Shown in pieces: positions 1-9,572 of a stretch of 25,701 nt of DNA. Below the pieces are notes generated by a model. It ran no database searches and was not told the origin of the DNA. It was given only the letters and a program-made list of their open reading frames with translations. This DNA is from a virus. The stretch is taken from positions 1 to 25,701 of the IMG/VR virus record IMGVR_UViG_3300047490_000073; one strand, written 5' to 3'. Numbering within the stretch: position 1 is the first letter of the stretch; each line of letters begins with the position of its first letter. The position numbers were made by a program, and so were the translations under genes.

Positions 1-415
1 TTGTCATTGCGATAGAGTCAATAGAATCTGCTAGGTTGAATGCAATGATGTTAGCAATTGCTGGGTCAACATCTGCTAATGAGAATAACTCAAGAGCACG
101 AGTTACCAACACTGAGTTACCGTACTCTGCAAGAGTAATGGTTACTGAGGTTGGTGTTGACATTGCTACTGCATCTGGGTCAGCATCCTCTGTAAGGGCT
201 GTAGTTGCAACGGCTAGGTCAACGTACTTCTGTAGAACTACTGTTGAACCTGGAATTGCTTGGCGTGCTGGACGCTTGTCTGCGACTGAACGAATTAGTG
301 GTTCAGAACGGAGAGCAAACTCTAGAAGACGGTCATACGCCTTCTGTACTAAACCAGCATTACCAGCGGTACCACCTAAAGAGGCAGAACCTGTTGATAC
401 GTAGGCATTAGCCAT
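1..415 (-). CDS. Major capsid protein, N4-gp56 type (N-terminal part, runs off window)
   Basis: The gene reads leftward from ATG at 415 and has no stop before base 1, so only about 138 N-terminal residues are visible. It forms the phage head shell. The visible part matches my memory of the N4-gp56 major capsid family: an AYDRLLEFALRSEP helix near residue 28, a KRPARQ..PG..V segment, VDLAVATTALTEDADPDAVA in the middle, then LAEYGNSVLVTRALEL and a NIIAFNLADSIDSIA stretch. A strong ribosome site (GGAGG, complement of 422-426) sits 6 bases upstream of the ATG. It follows the scaffold-like gene by 34 bases, the usual scaffold-capsid order. Family assignment is by sequence pattern only. Confidence 0.85.
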   Translation of the reverse strand, partial: MANAYVSTGSASLGGTAGNAGLVQKAYDRLLEFALRSEPLIRSVADKRPARQAIPGSTVVLQKYVDLAVATTALTEDADPDAVAMSTPTSVTITLAEYGNSVLVTRALELFSLADVDPAIANIIAFNLADSIDSIAMT

Positions 416-449
416 TTGTCACCTCCAAGTGACTATGAACGGAAATTGA

Positions 450-920
450 TTATTGTTGTGACCGCAATAAAGCAATTAACTCATCAGCAGATTGAGCATT
501 GTCAATCTTTGTATTGAAGTCTTGCTCACGGTCTGGTGTAACCGCACCTTGAGTAACTACATCCTGTTGGCGTAATGCCGCAAGAGATGCGTTATCTGCA
601 TTAGACTCAGTAGGAACTTTAATTCCAAACAAATCTGCGTTATCGTCAAGCCAGTTATTAACTGTATCTTCGTTAACATCATCTAAGTCTTTTAGTACTA
701 GTCTTGCTGCTTTAAGGTTTACACCTTTCTTTTCTAGGACTTCTTTGACGGTTCTCTCACGCTGCGCCTTGGAAAATGTCTCAAGTTGCTCAGTAAGTTC
801 CTTAATACGTTTTTCATCTGCACGTTTGGCTTTTCTTAGTTTCTTAACTAAGTCATCTCCCTGCAGAGGAGTATCGTTATCTTGGTCTTCGTCTTCGTCT
901 TCCCAGTAATTGTTGCTCAT
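450..920 (-). CDS. Putative capsid scaffolding protein
   Basis: A 156-residue acidic, largely helical protein directly upstream of the capsid gene. It opens with an Asp/Glu-rich run (residues 7-15), followed by a charged K/R/E-rich segment (about 25-60) with coiled-coil character, a helical middle, and a C-terminal helix ending in ADELIALLRSQQ. Size, composition and position between the other structural genes and the capsid gene fit a scaffold that guides head assembly and is then removed. ATG at 920 is preferred, with AAAGGG/GGTGG just upstream; an in-frame GTG at 929 would place the ribosome site almost on top of the start. The function is inferred from context and composition. Confidence 0.7.
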   Translation of the reverse strand: MSNNYWEDEDEDQDNDTPLQGDDLVKKLRKAKRADEKRIKELTEQLETFSKAQRERTVKEVLEKKGVNLKAARLVLKDLDDVNEDTVNNWLDDNADLFGIKVPTESNADNASLAALRQQDVVTQGAVTPDREQDFNTKIDNAQSADELIALLRSQQ

Positions 921-1044
921 AGCAACCACCCTTTCTATTCGTTGTTAGTTCGCAGACCACAGTTCAGTTAGGGGAAACTGGCTGGCTTCTACTCCCAGAC
1001 TTATACACCTCACGGGGCTGGTAGGTCCGTGTAGGGAATCTATT
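921..1044 (-). other. Non-coding leader with hairpin upstream of the scaffold gene
   Basis: This is the only gap above 100 bases in the leftward operon. No ORF is convincing here. It holds a hairpin with arms 1008-1015 (CCTCACGG) and 1027-1035 (CCGTG, bulged T, AGG), and it is GC-richer than its surroundings. No T-tract follows on the minus strand, so it does not look like a simple terminator. It could be a leader, an RNA processing site or a promoter region that raises scaffold and capsid expression (inference). Confidence 0.35.
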
Positions 1045-2385
1045 TTAGAATTGTCCTCCAGAGGATGTTCTTCTTAGGTACTGCGTTGATAAAGCACCAG
1101 AACTTAATGCAGTTCCAGATGAACCTTGGAAGGCTGCTTCCTCGCGGGAAACAAGTTGTTGTCTCTTACGTTTAGCAGATTCTAAACCTTTAAAGGTTGC
1201 TTGCTCTGCTTCAGTTTGTCCGTATGTAATTCCTTCTTCATCATAAATCTGACCTAACTTAGTAGCAGTAGGAAGTTCTTGAGCAATGGTTGAATAACCA
1301 ATTTGTGCTTGTTCTCTACTAATACCAAATTTAGCCAAATCTTCTGCGCTAGTCATTGTTGCTGGTAGTCCTACTCCAATAGCAGCACCACCTATCTCTG
1401 CAGATAAGGCTTTCTCTTTAAGAGTTACTAAAGTCTTTGTTGGGTCTAAGAAATACTTAGCAAGGTCTGCTTCACCAATACCATAAAATTGTTGGAAAGC
1501 ACTCTTAGTGGCTGGGTCAGCCATCTTAACTCTATCTACTGCGGTAGATACTCTGTCCTTAAATTCAACAGCAGATATATCAGCACCAATAACATTGGCT
1601 ATTTCTTTTTGACGACTCTTACGTTGCTCTGGAGTTACACCTACACCAAAGTAATCTTGCAATCCATATGCTTTAAGAGTCTCTGAGTAACTATTCTCTA
1701 AATCTAAATACGCAGCCTCACTTATAACATTTCTGCCAGAAGCAAGCCTCAATTCATTTCCATAGAATCTATCTTTATAAGATTTAGATTGTTTTAATAA
1801 AATAGTAGCCTGATTAGTACCGATACCCTGCTTCATATAACTTTCAATTTCGCCAGCCAATTCTGCTAAACCGTAAGAATTAAATACATCTCTAAGTAAA
1901 GCAAAAGCATCTGTTCTGGCTTTTTCATCCATCATTTTTTGATAATCAGTTACTGAAGAATCAGTACTTTGACCATCTTGTTTAGATGTATCACCATATA
2001 ACCAGGCGTTAAATTCTTCATCAGATACTAAACGACCTTCAATATATTTTTTGCCAGTATCAGAAGTACCACTCCTACCCTCTGATACATAGGAAGCATC
2101 TGACCTGTTGCCAGGATTTATAATTACTGCGCCACCCGTACTAGTATTTGTTCCGCTAAGAGTGGCTCCAATTTTTGCTAATTCTTTTAAAGAATCTTTT
2201 ATACCAGCAATACCTTTATCAATAGCAGATTGATTAGATGTAACACTTTTCTTTTGAGGAGCAGGTGTAGAACCCTTTGTTACAGTTGTAGGAATACCAC
2301 TATAACCACCAGAGACTGTTTTAGGGGCAGCAACTGGTGTACCACGTACGGTTGCTGGGGCTGCTGGAGTTTTTTTAGTTGCCAT
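1045..2385 (-). CDS. Structural protein of unknown function (446 aa)
   Basis: A 446-residue protein with no recognised enzyme motif. The N-terminus (1-55) is low complexity, rich in Ala, Pro, Thr, Lys and Ser. Residues about 150-330 are helical, with a GNELRLASGR...ISEAAYLDLENSYSE-type segment and YGLQDYFGVGVTPEQ. The C-terminus is charged, with a KRKRQQLVSREEAAF run and a Ser/Gly-rich tail. The YFGVGVTPEQ segment resembles YLGVGATKAQ in the neighbouring 533-residue protein, which suggests related folds or an old duplication. The ATG overlaps the preceding stop by one base (TAATG), so translation is probably coupled. I recall similar proteins in actinophage head operons, function unknown; a minor or internal virion protein is the best guess. 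Confidence 0.6.
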   Translation of the reverse strand: MATKKTPAAPATVRGTPVAAPKTVSGGYSGIPTTVTKGSTPAPQKKSVTSNQSAIDKGIAGIKDSLKELAKIGATLSGTNTSTGGAVIINPGNRSDASYVSEGRSGTSDTGKKYIEGRLVSDEEFNAWLYGDTSKQDGQSTDSSVTDYQKMMDEKARTDAFALLRDVFNSYGLAELAGEIESYMKQGIGTNQATILLKQSKSYKDRFYGNELRLASGRNVISEAAYLDLENSYSETLKAYGLQDYFGVGVTPEQRKSRQKEIANVIGADISAVEFKDRVSTAVDRVKMADPATKSAFQQFYGIGEADLAKYFLDPTKTLVTLKEKALSAEIGGAAIGVGLPATMTSAEDLAKFGISREQAQIGYSTIAQELPTATKLGQIYDEEGITYGQTEAEQATFKGLESAKRKRQQLVSREEAAFQGSSGTALSSGALSTQYLRRTSSGGQF

Positions 2386-3986
2386 TATGCCATCAATCCG
2401 AAGTCTTTAAGAATGTCATATGCATACTTAGAGGCTTCTTCTCTAGCGTTTTTAGTTTTAGCCCAACGTGGGTCATTACGTATTAATCTGTCAAACTCAG
2501 TCAAATTCATAGTTCCTTTGTTTCCATTATTTTTTAAGGCTAACTGAATAGTTGGGTCCATTACATCAATACTATTAGGGTCTATCTCTAATAGTGTACC
2601 CATTGTTAATCTATGATTACTTGTAAGTTCATTCAAATTAACATCCTCTGATATTAAATCCGCTAAATTTGAATAGGTAGATTTAGCAATTGATAGTATC
2701 TTTGAATTGATTTTCTTTACACTCTGCTCATCTTCTTGACCAGTAGATAACTCATTGGCTACATAACTTAAAGCATCTTTATTACTTATGTTAATACCAT
2801 AACGTTTAGCATAGGCCATTACGCCATTAACAGCCTGAGCAGCACCTGCACCTGCTTTTAATACTTTATCAATATCAGAACCGTTAAGGGCTTTGCCAGC
2901 CACCTTACGCATTAGTTCTGCTCTATCTAAATCATCAATGTATTCGCCTTTAAACTTAACATTAGAATCTGTTTCTATTGTAGTTTTAATTGCTTTTCGT
3001 TCTAGTGCTCTTAGTTGCTTATAGTACTCATCATGTTGTGCTTTAGTAGCACCTACACCAAGATAATTCATAAAAAATCTATTTAAGTCAGAGGCTGCTG
3101 TATCTCTCGTAGTTTCTTGAGTAGATGATTTAATGCTTGGACCAGCAGGTTTAAACTCTTTATCTAAATAGTCATCAAATGTAGTAGGTTCTTTAATACC
3201 AAGAACTTGGTAATCACGGGCTGTCTTTAAAGTGTATTCATTTAAAGCATACTGTAATCCACCAGCAAAGTCACTATTTAATTTTCTATTAACATAGGTA
3301 TCTTTATCAATTAACTGTGCTTTGTATAGTCTATCAAACAGAGCCTGTAAACCACCAGGTTTTGCAGTAGCATCTTCAAGAATTTTCTTTTCTATATCAT
3401 TATAACTATATGCTATCTCTACATTAGTATCTTTTATAGTACTGCTAAATCCAGGCAGTTTACTTTGAAAACCTTTTTTAGTTGACCATATAAAGTGAGG
3501 ACTACCTTGGCCATCGTAACCTTGCATAGTAGAATTTAGACGACTAGTACCTCTTTCGTCAGTATCTACTATTAAACCTTTTTCCCTAAAAGCATTACCT
3601 AAAGTATCACCCTCAACATACATAGGACCTTCTATGTTGGTGTCACCAGTTCTATTAATGGCTGCGTTTATGCGATTAAGGTCTTCTTGAATCCTATTTG
3701 CTTCATCAGTATTACCAGAATCTTTTGCTTTTTCTAAAGCCTCTTCTACTTTAGATTTTTTCTTAAGAGCAAGTTCTTTTTCTAACTCACCAATTTTATC
3801 GTCTAAAGTATTTTTATCTTTAAGTGCTTTATTATACTCAGGTGTTCCTCTACTATATTTATTTAAACGAGAAATTGGACCATTAAAAGCATTTAAATCT
3901 TGTTTGTATTTATTAATTTGTTTTTCTATTTTTAATTCTGCAGTACGTTCTTTTGATGGAGGTGGGTTATAACCTATGCTAGCCAT
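2385..3986 (-). CDS. Structural protein of unknown function (533 aa)
   Basis: A 533-residue, Lys/Asn-rich and largely helical protein. Residues about 10-115 are strongly charged (many K, E, D) and likely coiled coil. The middle carries FFMNYLGVGATKAQHDEYY, comparable to a segment of the next gene's product. The C-terminus ends with a TEFDRLIRNDPRW...ARE...YAYDILKDFGL motif. No signal peptide, membrane span or catalytic motif was seen. Its ATG overlaps the stop of the giant gene (TAATG) and has an AGAGGA ribosome site about 5 bases upstream. Sitting between the giant protein and the scaffold, it is probably a virion or assembly component; this comes from context, not homology. Confidence 0.6.
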   Translation of the reverse strand: MASIGYNPPPSKERTAELKIEKQINKYKQDLNAFNGPISRLNKYSRGTPEYNKALKDKNTLDDKIGELEKELALKKKSKVEEALEKAKDSGNTDEANRIQEDLNRINAAINRTGDTNIEGPMYVEGDTLGNAFREKGLIVDTDERGTSRLNSTMQGYDGQGSPHFIWSTKKGFQSKLPGFSSTIKDTNVEIAYSYNDIEKKILEDATAKPGGLQALFDRLYKAQLIDKDTYVNRKLNSDFAGGLQYALNEYTLKTARDYQVLGIKEPTTFDDYLDKEFKPAGPSIKSSTQETTRDTAASDLNRFFMNYLGVGATKAQHDEYYKQLRALERKAIKTTIETDSNVKFKGEYIDDLDRAELMRKVAGKALNGSDIDKVLKAGAGAAQAVNGVMAYAKRYGINISNKDALSYVANELSTGQEDEQSVKKINSKILSIAKSTYSNLADLISEDVNLNELTSNHRLTMGTLLEIDPNSIDVMDPTIQLALKNNGNKGTMNLTEFDRLIRNDPRWAKTKNAREEASKYAYDILKDFGLMA

Positions 3987-6900
3987 TAATTCCTCTCCCT
4001 TGCTGTGTAGGTATCACGGGAGTAATAATCAAGGATAGCCCTGAATACAGCCCTGTTTGCTTCTTTCAAAATTGGGTCTCCAACCTGTAACTGATTAATT
4101 AAAGCATTGATATCTTGTTTTATATCTCTCTTAAGTTGAGAGAAGTTACTCATTTCCCTCTTAGAAGGGTCATTAGCGGTAGAAACAAACTGCCTTACCC
4201 TTGATGCAACCATAGCCATTCTCTGTCTAGTACCTGCATCTAAGTTAAATTTATTATCAATAATGATTTGCTCTATGCTATCTAACATTGCCAACTCACT
4301 ACCTACTTCATTACCGCCACCAGTTAATGCTGGTTCTAATAATGGATTCTTGGCCTTAAGGGCATTTCTTTGTAGGGTAGATGACTTAATAATCGCTCTA
4401 CGAGCCATAGTATCACCAGATGTAGCAAGGAATTCTTTTTCTTCTCTGGCTATATCGTAGTAAGCCTGCTTATCTTTAGATACTAATACATCTCTGTAGT
4501 AATTCTCTAATGATTTATTAGCAATTAAACCAGCACCTTCTAGCCAAGCATAGGTACCAATATCAAAGTCACCAGTATTAGGAGCAAATACAAAGGCTGC
4601 TTCGCCATAAGCCTTAATCTTATCTTCGTTTTCTATAGCCCAGTTCTTTAATTCTTTAGTCTTATTAATAATTACATTAGTCTGTTTCTCATCACGAGAG
4701 ACTGTATATATTAATTTACCTGGGTTCTTACCTACATATGTAGCAACTGCTAACTCATATGGGTCTTGAATATCACCTTTATACTTCTGAGTTACTGCAT
4801 TTAGAATATCAAAGAACTCTGGACGTAATCCAGTTATACCTACCTCTTTAAGATAGTCAGGTACTCCAATAGACTCTTGCATTGATGGAGCAACTGGAGA
4901 TATTAAACCTAGGATAGAACGCATAACTATAATGTTATGTGCTGATAAACGAATATTCTTTAGGTAATCAGCCTTCTCTTGAGGAGAAGCAGATGGGTCT
5001 AGCATATAACCTTGAGATGCATTGTATGCAATAGCCTGCATTGCTGCAGTAGCCTCTTGTCTGCTTTTCTCATTTTGAGGTAATATGTTCCATAACTTCT
5101 GTAAAGAAGATGGAACTATAGCCCTTACTACATCAATATTATCGCCTATTTCACCAAGGGCAAAGTTATCTATTTCTTGTCCAAGTTTCTTACCACCTGC
5201 ACCACCTACTCGGCCTAGAATATTTTTCATAGCAATAACGCTTAATGCACCAAGTGGACCTGACAATGTAGGCAAACCTGCATCTGGAGTAAATGATGGG
5301 TTAGCCAACTTTAACTTCATAGTAAAGTCATTGAATATAGGTTGCTTAAATCCTGCTTCACCTGGAGTTAATGTTCTAACAACGTTGTCTACTGTCTTAA
5401 ATATAACATCATCTAGTGGCATCATTACATATGGGTCACCATTTTGGTCCTCATATATACCACCAGCAGCATCTAAACCTATATGGGCTAGTCGTGTTCT
5501 ATATAAAACTCGTGGAGTTACATCCTTCATACGAAGAATACGGCGCCAAAAATCTTCAGTAGCACGATAGTATCTACCTACATTTCGTGCAGATACTGCA
5601 AAGTTAGAACGAATAGTAGGGTTATCAACAAACTTTAATACTTCATCTGCAGCCTGTTGAATAGATACTTCAGTAAAGTATTTATTAGATTGAAGTCTTG
5701 CTAACTCTTCTTCTTGTATTCTGTTAAATGTTTTACCAGCCTCATAGGCTTCTGCTTCTGCATTATCTAGAAGTTTTTTCGTATAATCTTTCTCTGCTTG
5801 AGAATAGAACTTGCGAAGTTTTAGATAGGTAACCATAACTGCAGGTTGACGAATAATACCTGTAACCTGACGGTCCATAATTTCCATTGCTTTGTTTCCA
5901 AAGCGTCTATATAAATTACCAAAATCATCTAGTCCCTCTATAGCAAGGGAGGTATACATCTTACCTGCTGGCTGGAAACCTTTAGTTAGTTCTGAAAACT
6001 CATCAAAAGTAATAGCCTTAGCAGCCTGTCTCCAAGCACCTGCAACAAACTCTGTGCCACCCTTAGTTATCTCACTATGTTTTGCTTTAATAACATCAAC
6101 TAATGCTTGGTTATATTTATTGGCATCGCCATGGAAATATCTATAAGTATCAACTAAAATTTGCTCTACTAAGTCACGGGCTATATCTACATCATCTTTA
6201 CCCTGTGAACGTAGGGTATTAGTATAACCTCTACTTTGTAGGAAACTATCTAAAGCCTTTTTGTCTCTTACGCTAAATAGGAACTTACCACTTAGTTCAT
6301 CTAAAGTTTGCTGGGTAACATCATCGTATACACCCTCAACGTTACGCTCAATACCTACCTTGGACAGTAACTCATTACGAGCACGGTTCCAATCATTGGT
6401 ATCTCTTAATGCATTATTCTTTAAAAATACTGTGGCTGGATTAAAGTTATAGGTTTGAGCATCACCAAAAATACTCTTACGGTTTCCATAAAAACGCTTT
6501 ATAAAGTTTTCAAAGTGGATAACACTGACACCCATACCGTTAAGTATGTTATCTCTTACTAATTCAGAAACAACAACTTCTTTACCCTTTAAACCTTTTT
6601 CAATCTTAAAAGTTTCCTGAAGATACTTAATTAAGTTATCAAACTGGTTCATATCCAAGAACTCTTCGGCTACTTCTGGAGCCTGTCTACCAGTAATATT
6701 AGATGCGCTACTGATAGAGCGAGTTGCTGAACCTAAGTATTGAGAGTTTAAAGCAAGGGCTTGAATTAAGAAATCTGCTTCTTCATCAGATAGTTTACTC
6801 AAAAGATTATTGTTATAAATATCTGTAGCGGCTAAAGCCTGAGCCATTCTGCGTTGCTCTGAGGTTAACTCACCAACATTCTCTATACCATTATCAGCAG

Positions 6901-9157
6901 CAAATTTTTCAAGTGCATTTTGTCTTGCTGGTATATCTAATGCTTCTGAAGGTGTTTTAAATCCTAGTTTACGTGCAAGTCCTTGACGTAGTTTTTCACC
7001 AGACTTAGAACCAGAAAAGGCTGAAGCAATATTTGAAGCAATACTACCTTTTCTACCAAGTGCTTTATCACCTTTTAATATACCAGGTACAAAAACATCC
7101 ATAATATTCTTAGCAGGGGCTGTAAGAAGATACATCATTGCTTCATCTATGGCGCTTCGTATACCAAGACGTGGGAAAAGTGTAAACAAAGACCAGAAGT
7201 TAACTACTTCAGATGCAGTTTTAGACTGTGTAGCCCCACCTAAAGATAAAAATAAATTCTTTTTGTTCTTTAATTCATAAGCATATTGACTTAATGCAAA
7301 ATAATCAAGGGCAGATACAGCATTTGTTTCTTGGAATGGCTGGATAATGCTACCAGTCTTCTTATAAGGGATACCATCTTTGTAAACAATGCTATCTTTT
7401 GACAAAATTTGTGCTACATCTGGACGAACTGGCATTTCTGCAATCTCATCCATAGCATTGGATACACCATACTTGGTGTTAATAATTTCCATTGCTAGTT
7501 GTTTACCATAAGGATGACCAGTAATACCATAACGCTCAATAATTGCGTAGTCAATTGCTTTCATAATAGCAATCTGGTCATTTTGTTTAGCATTAATAAA
7601 CTTCTGAGTCATAAACTCAGCCATATCTTTAGGCAAAACCTGACGTGCAGTTAATCTAAAAGCATTTGCTGTCTTATAAGCATCTTCACCGAGTTTAATC
7701 ACAGAACCTTGGGCTGAACGGGTTAATTGGCGAGATAAACCAGCCTTGAATTTCTGAACCTTATTTAAACTATTATGAAGTTTCTTTATATCTGTTGCTT
7801 CTGGAAGAATAAAGCCATTCTCTGGAGATTGTTTTATTAATCCGTCCCATATATCCTGAGTTTTTGCTAATGTTTCTTCTGCACTACCATAAAGTTTTGG
7901 ATTAATAATCTTATCTATGGTTTTATTTATACCAACAGATAATCTTCTATGAGCATTTGCAGTGGCTATACCGTTGCGGAAGTATTGAACTCCATCTACA
8001 CGGCCTGCCATAAATAGTGGTAGATTTTCTGCTTGCTCAAAATACTCTAATGCACTTTTAGAGTCAGTTAAACCTTTACCCTTTATACCAGTTTCAAGTA
8101 TTTTAATTGCTTCATCATTATTAAAAGCAGGATGATTAAGTTTTATATCTTCAATAATTGAAGGTCTATTTGCTTCATCTGCTTCTTTAAGGGCTTTTAC
8201 TTTAGGACCTAGTTGGTCGTCCCATAGTTTACGAACACCAGTCTTTTCATCTTCAAACACCATTCTGACACCAGTAGCATTAGGAAACCTTCTCATAGTT
8301 TCTGCCGCTCTAGAACCAGCACGGGCTGCAGATGATAAACCACCTGTTGCCCAAGTAAGTGGGTCAACTGCTAACTGATAAAAGAAATCAATAAAGCCTG
8401 ATACGTTTTTAGTTTTGCCATCTATTAAATCTCCAGCAGCAGTGCTGGTATTTGGGTCTTTACTAAAGAATGCACGAGCAATATCTCTACCTGGAGATAC
8501 TTGTGCATACTTAACACCATCTAATACTTGACGAAAATCTTCTGGATTATTAAGTGACTCTTCTAATGCTGCTAATAATTTTTCATTTAGCACCCCATTG
8601 GATGAAGATATAATTTCTCCAGGAGTCTTGCCAGAAAGTAAACCTTTTGCTACCTCTACCTTTTCATTTCCAAAGTAATTGATAACTTCAGCCAATGCGC
8701 CATGGTCAAATACTCTACGTCCGTCCCAAGCATCTTTCCAAGTTTGAACAGAAAATAAACCTTCACCCTGAGAAGCCTGACGTGCTACTAGGTATGGGGT
8801 ATTAATAATTCTATTGTATGCACCAGCAGCCTTGAATATACCAATCAAAGGGCTTGCTACAACTTTACCAACAGTCTTTAATGCACCAATTGCATAATCG
8901 CTAGCATCTGGTGGTGCTTGCAAATAATCTGCTTTAGGAAATAGATACTTAAGTTTTTCCTGAACCTCTGGGTCTAACTCATTGTATTCTTTTCTTGCAG
9001 CCTCATCAGACATTTGATTTAATTTTTTATTCTTATCAACTGTCCAAGAAAACTGTTCTAATTGAGATACCTGACTTTGCGGAAGGTTTGCAGCCTTAGC
9101 AGCAGCGTATAAATTAGGATTAGTTTTGGCTACAATAAAATTAACTTTTACAGCCAT
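3986..9157 (-). CDS. Giant virion-associated protein of unknown function (1723 aa)
   Basis: The largest gene in the window, one uninterrupted 1723-residue frame. The product is mostly predicted helix with several hydrophobic or amphipathic stretches: residues about 87-110 (YAIGALKTVGKVVASPLIG), a region near 680-720 (SLFTLFPRLG...MMYLLTAPAKNIM), and one near 1270-1300 (LPTLSGPLGALSVIAMKNIL). I saw no polymerase DxDGD, lysozyme or transglycosylase catalytic motif. It lies in the head operon between the proline-rich protein and two other unknown structural proteins, upstream of scaffold and capsid. A tail tape measure is less likely because the gene precedes the capsid gene. An internal or ejected virion protein is my preferred guess. 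ATG overlaps the preceding stop (TAATG), with AAGGA 6 bases upstream. Confidence 0.6.
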   Translation of the reverse strand: MAVKVNFIVAKTNPNLYAAAKAANLPQSQVSQLEQFSWTVDKNKKLNQMSDEAARKEYNELDPEVQEKLKYLFPKADYLQAPPDASDYAIGALKTVGKVVASPLIGIFKAAGAYNRIINTPYLVARQASQGEGLFSVQTWKDAWDGRRVFDHGALAEVINYFGNEKVEVAKGLLSGKTPGEIISSSNGVLNEKLLAALEESLNNPEDFRQVLDGVKYAQVSPGRDIARAFFSKDPNTSTAAGDLIDGKTKNVSGFIDFFYQLAVDPLTWATGGLSSAARAGSRAAETMRRFPNATGVRMVFEDEKTGVRKLWDDQLGPKVKALKEADEANRPSIIEDIKLNHPAFNNDEAIKILETGIKGKGLTDSKSALEYFEQAENLPLFMAGRVDGVQYFRNGIATANAHRRLSVGINKTIDKIINPKLYGSAEETLAKTQDIWDGLIKQSPENGFILPEATDIKKLHNSLNKVQKFKAGLSRQLTRSAQGSVIKLGEDAYKTANAFRLTARQVLPKDMAEFMTQKFINAKQNDQIAIMKAIDYAIIERYGITGHPYGKQLAMEIINTKYGVSNAMDEIAEMPVRPDVAQILSKDSIVYKDGIPYKKTGSIIQPFQETNAVSALDYFALSQYAYELKNKKNLFLSLGGATQSKTASEVVNFWSLFTLFPRLGIRSAIDEAMMYLLTAPAKNIMDVFVPGILKGDKALGRKGSIASNIASAFSGSKSGEKLRQGLARKLGFKTPSEALDIPARQNALEKFAADNGIENVGELTSEQRRMAQALAATDIYNNNLLSKLSDEEADFLIQALALNSQYLGSATRSISSASNITGRQAPEVAEEFLDMNQFDNLIKYLQETFKIEKGLKGKEVVVSELVRDNILNGMGVSVIHFENFIKRFYGNRKSIFGDAQTYNFNPATVFLKNNALRDTNDWNRARNELLSKVGIERNVEGVYDDVTQQTLDELSGKFLFSVRDKKALDSFLQSRGYTNTLRSQGKDDVDIARDLVEQILVDTYRYFHGDANKYNQALVDVIKAKHSEITKGGTEFVAGAWRQAAKAITFDEFSELTKGFQPAGKMYTSLAIEGLDDFGNLYRRFGNKAMEIMDRQVTGIIRQPAVMVTYLKLRKFYSQAEKDYTKKLLDNAEAEAYEAGKTFNRIQEEELARLQSNKYFTEVSIQQAADEVLKFVDNPTIRSNFAVSARNVGRYYRATEDFWRRILRMKDVTPRVLYRTRLAHIGLDAAGGIYEDQNGDPYVMMPLDDVIFKTVDNVVRTLTPGEAGFKQPIFNDFTMKLKLANPSFTPDAGLPTLSGPLGALSVIAMKNILGRVGGAGGKKLGQEIDNFALGEIGDNIDVVRAIVPSSLQKLWNILPQNEKSRQEATAAMQAIAYNASQGYMLDPSASPQEKADYLKNIRLSAHNIIVMRSILGLISPVAPSMQESIGVPDYLKEVGITGLRPEFFDILNAVTQKYKGDIQDPYELAVATYVGKNPGKLIYTVSRDEKQTNVIINKTKELKNWAIENEDKIKAYGEAAFVFAPNTGDFDIGTYAWLEGAGLIANKSLENYYRDVLVSKDKQAYYDIAREEKEFLATSGDTMARRAIIKSSTLQRNALKAKNPLLEPALTGGGNEVGSELAMLDSIEQIIIDNKFNLDAGTRQRMAMVASRVRQFVSTANDPSKREMSNFSQLKRDIKQDINALINQLQVGDPILKEANRAVFRAILDYYSRDTYTARERN

Positions 9158-9564
9158 TAGTATCCTTCGTCAACTAATTGTCTATATACCAGTTCTGCAT
9201 CGCCTGATGGGTCATATGCAATTAAGTTTCTAAATACATCTGCAATTGTATATGCTTGATTAGGTAATGTTCCTAATGCATCTGAACCAGGTCCATCACC
9301 TCGGTCAATACCAGCAGTAATAGGCTCATTAGGTCTAGCAGTAGGTGCTAGTAATGGTGTTGGCATTTCCATTTTAGGAATTGGATTACCAGCCATAGGT
9401 ACTGCTACTTGATTTGAGTAAGTTTCTTGTCCTTGTCCGTATGGTAATCCTGGGATGTAGGTTGCAGGTTGTGTTGGACCCCCGTCAGTGCGTTGACTAA
9501 GAGAGCCAGGGCCTGATACTGGTGCTGGGTTACTTGGTTTTCTATATCCACCTTGCTGTGCCAC
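9157..9564 (-). CDS. Proline-rich small protein of head operon
   Basis: A 135-residue protein. Residues 1-90 are rich in Pro, Gly, Gln and Thr and probably disordered (KPSNPAPVSGPGSL followed by QRTDGGPTQP). The C-terminal 35 residues look folded (AYTIADVFRNLIAYDPSGDAELVYRQLVDEGY-like helices). The start is GTG at 9564, supported by a strong AGGAGG just upstream. I recall similar proteins beginning RKPSNPAPVSGPG next to structural genes of actinophages; no function is known to me. It follows the HslV-like hydrolase by 8 bases and overlaps the giant gene by one base, so it is part of the same transcript. Confidence 0.65.
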   Translation of the reverse strand: MAQQGGYRKPSNPAPVSGPGSLSQRTDGGPTQPATYIPGLPYGQGQETYSNQVAVPMAGNPIPKMEMPTPLLAPTARPNEPITAGIDRGDGPGSDALGTLPNQAYTIADVFRNLIAYDPSGDAELVYRQLVDEGY

Positions 9565-9572
9565 ACTTCCTC

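Noticed and set aside
5085-5570. Plus-strand open frames opposite the giant gene and other late genes.
   Set aside because: They are antisense to strongly supported minus-strand genes, lack ribosome sites and have low-complexity composition.
3986-9157. Giant protein as an N4- or crAss-like virion RNA polymerase.
   Set aside because: No DxDGD-type or T7-type polymerase motif was found by eye; a structure search would be needed to reopen this.
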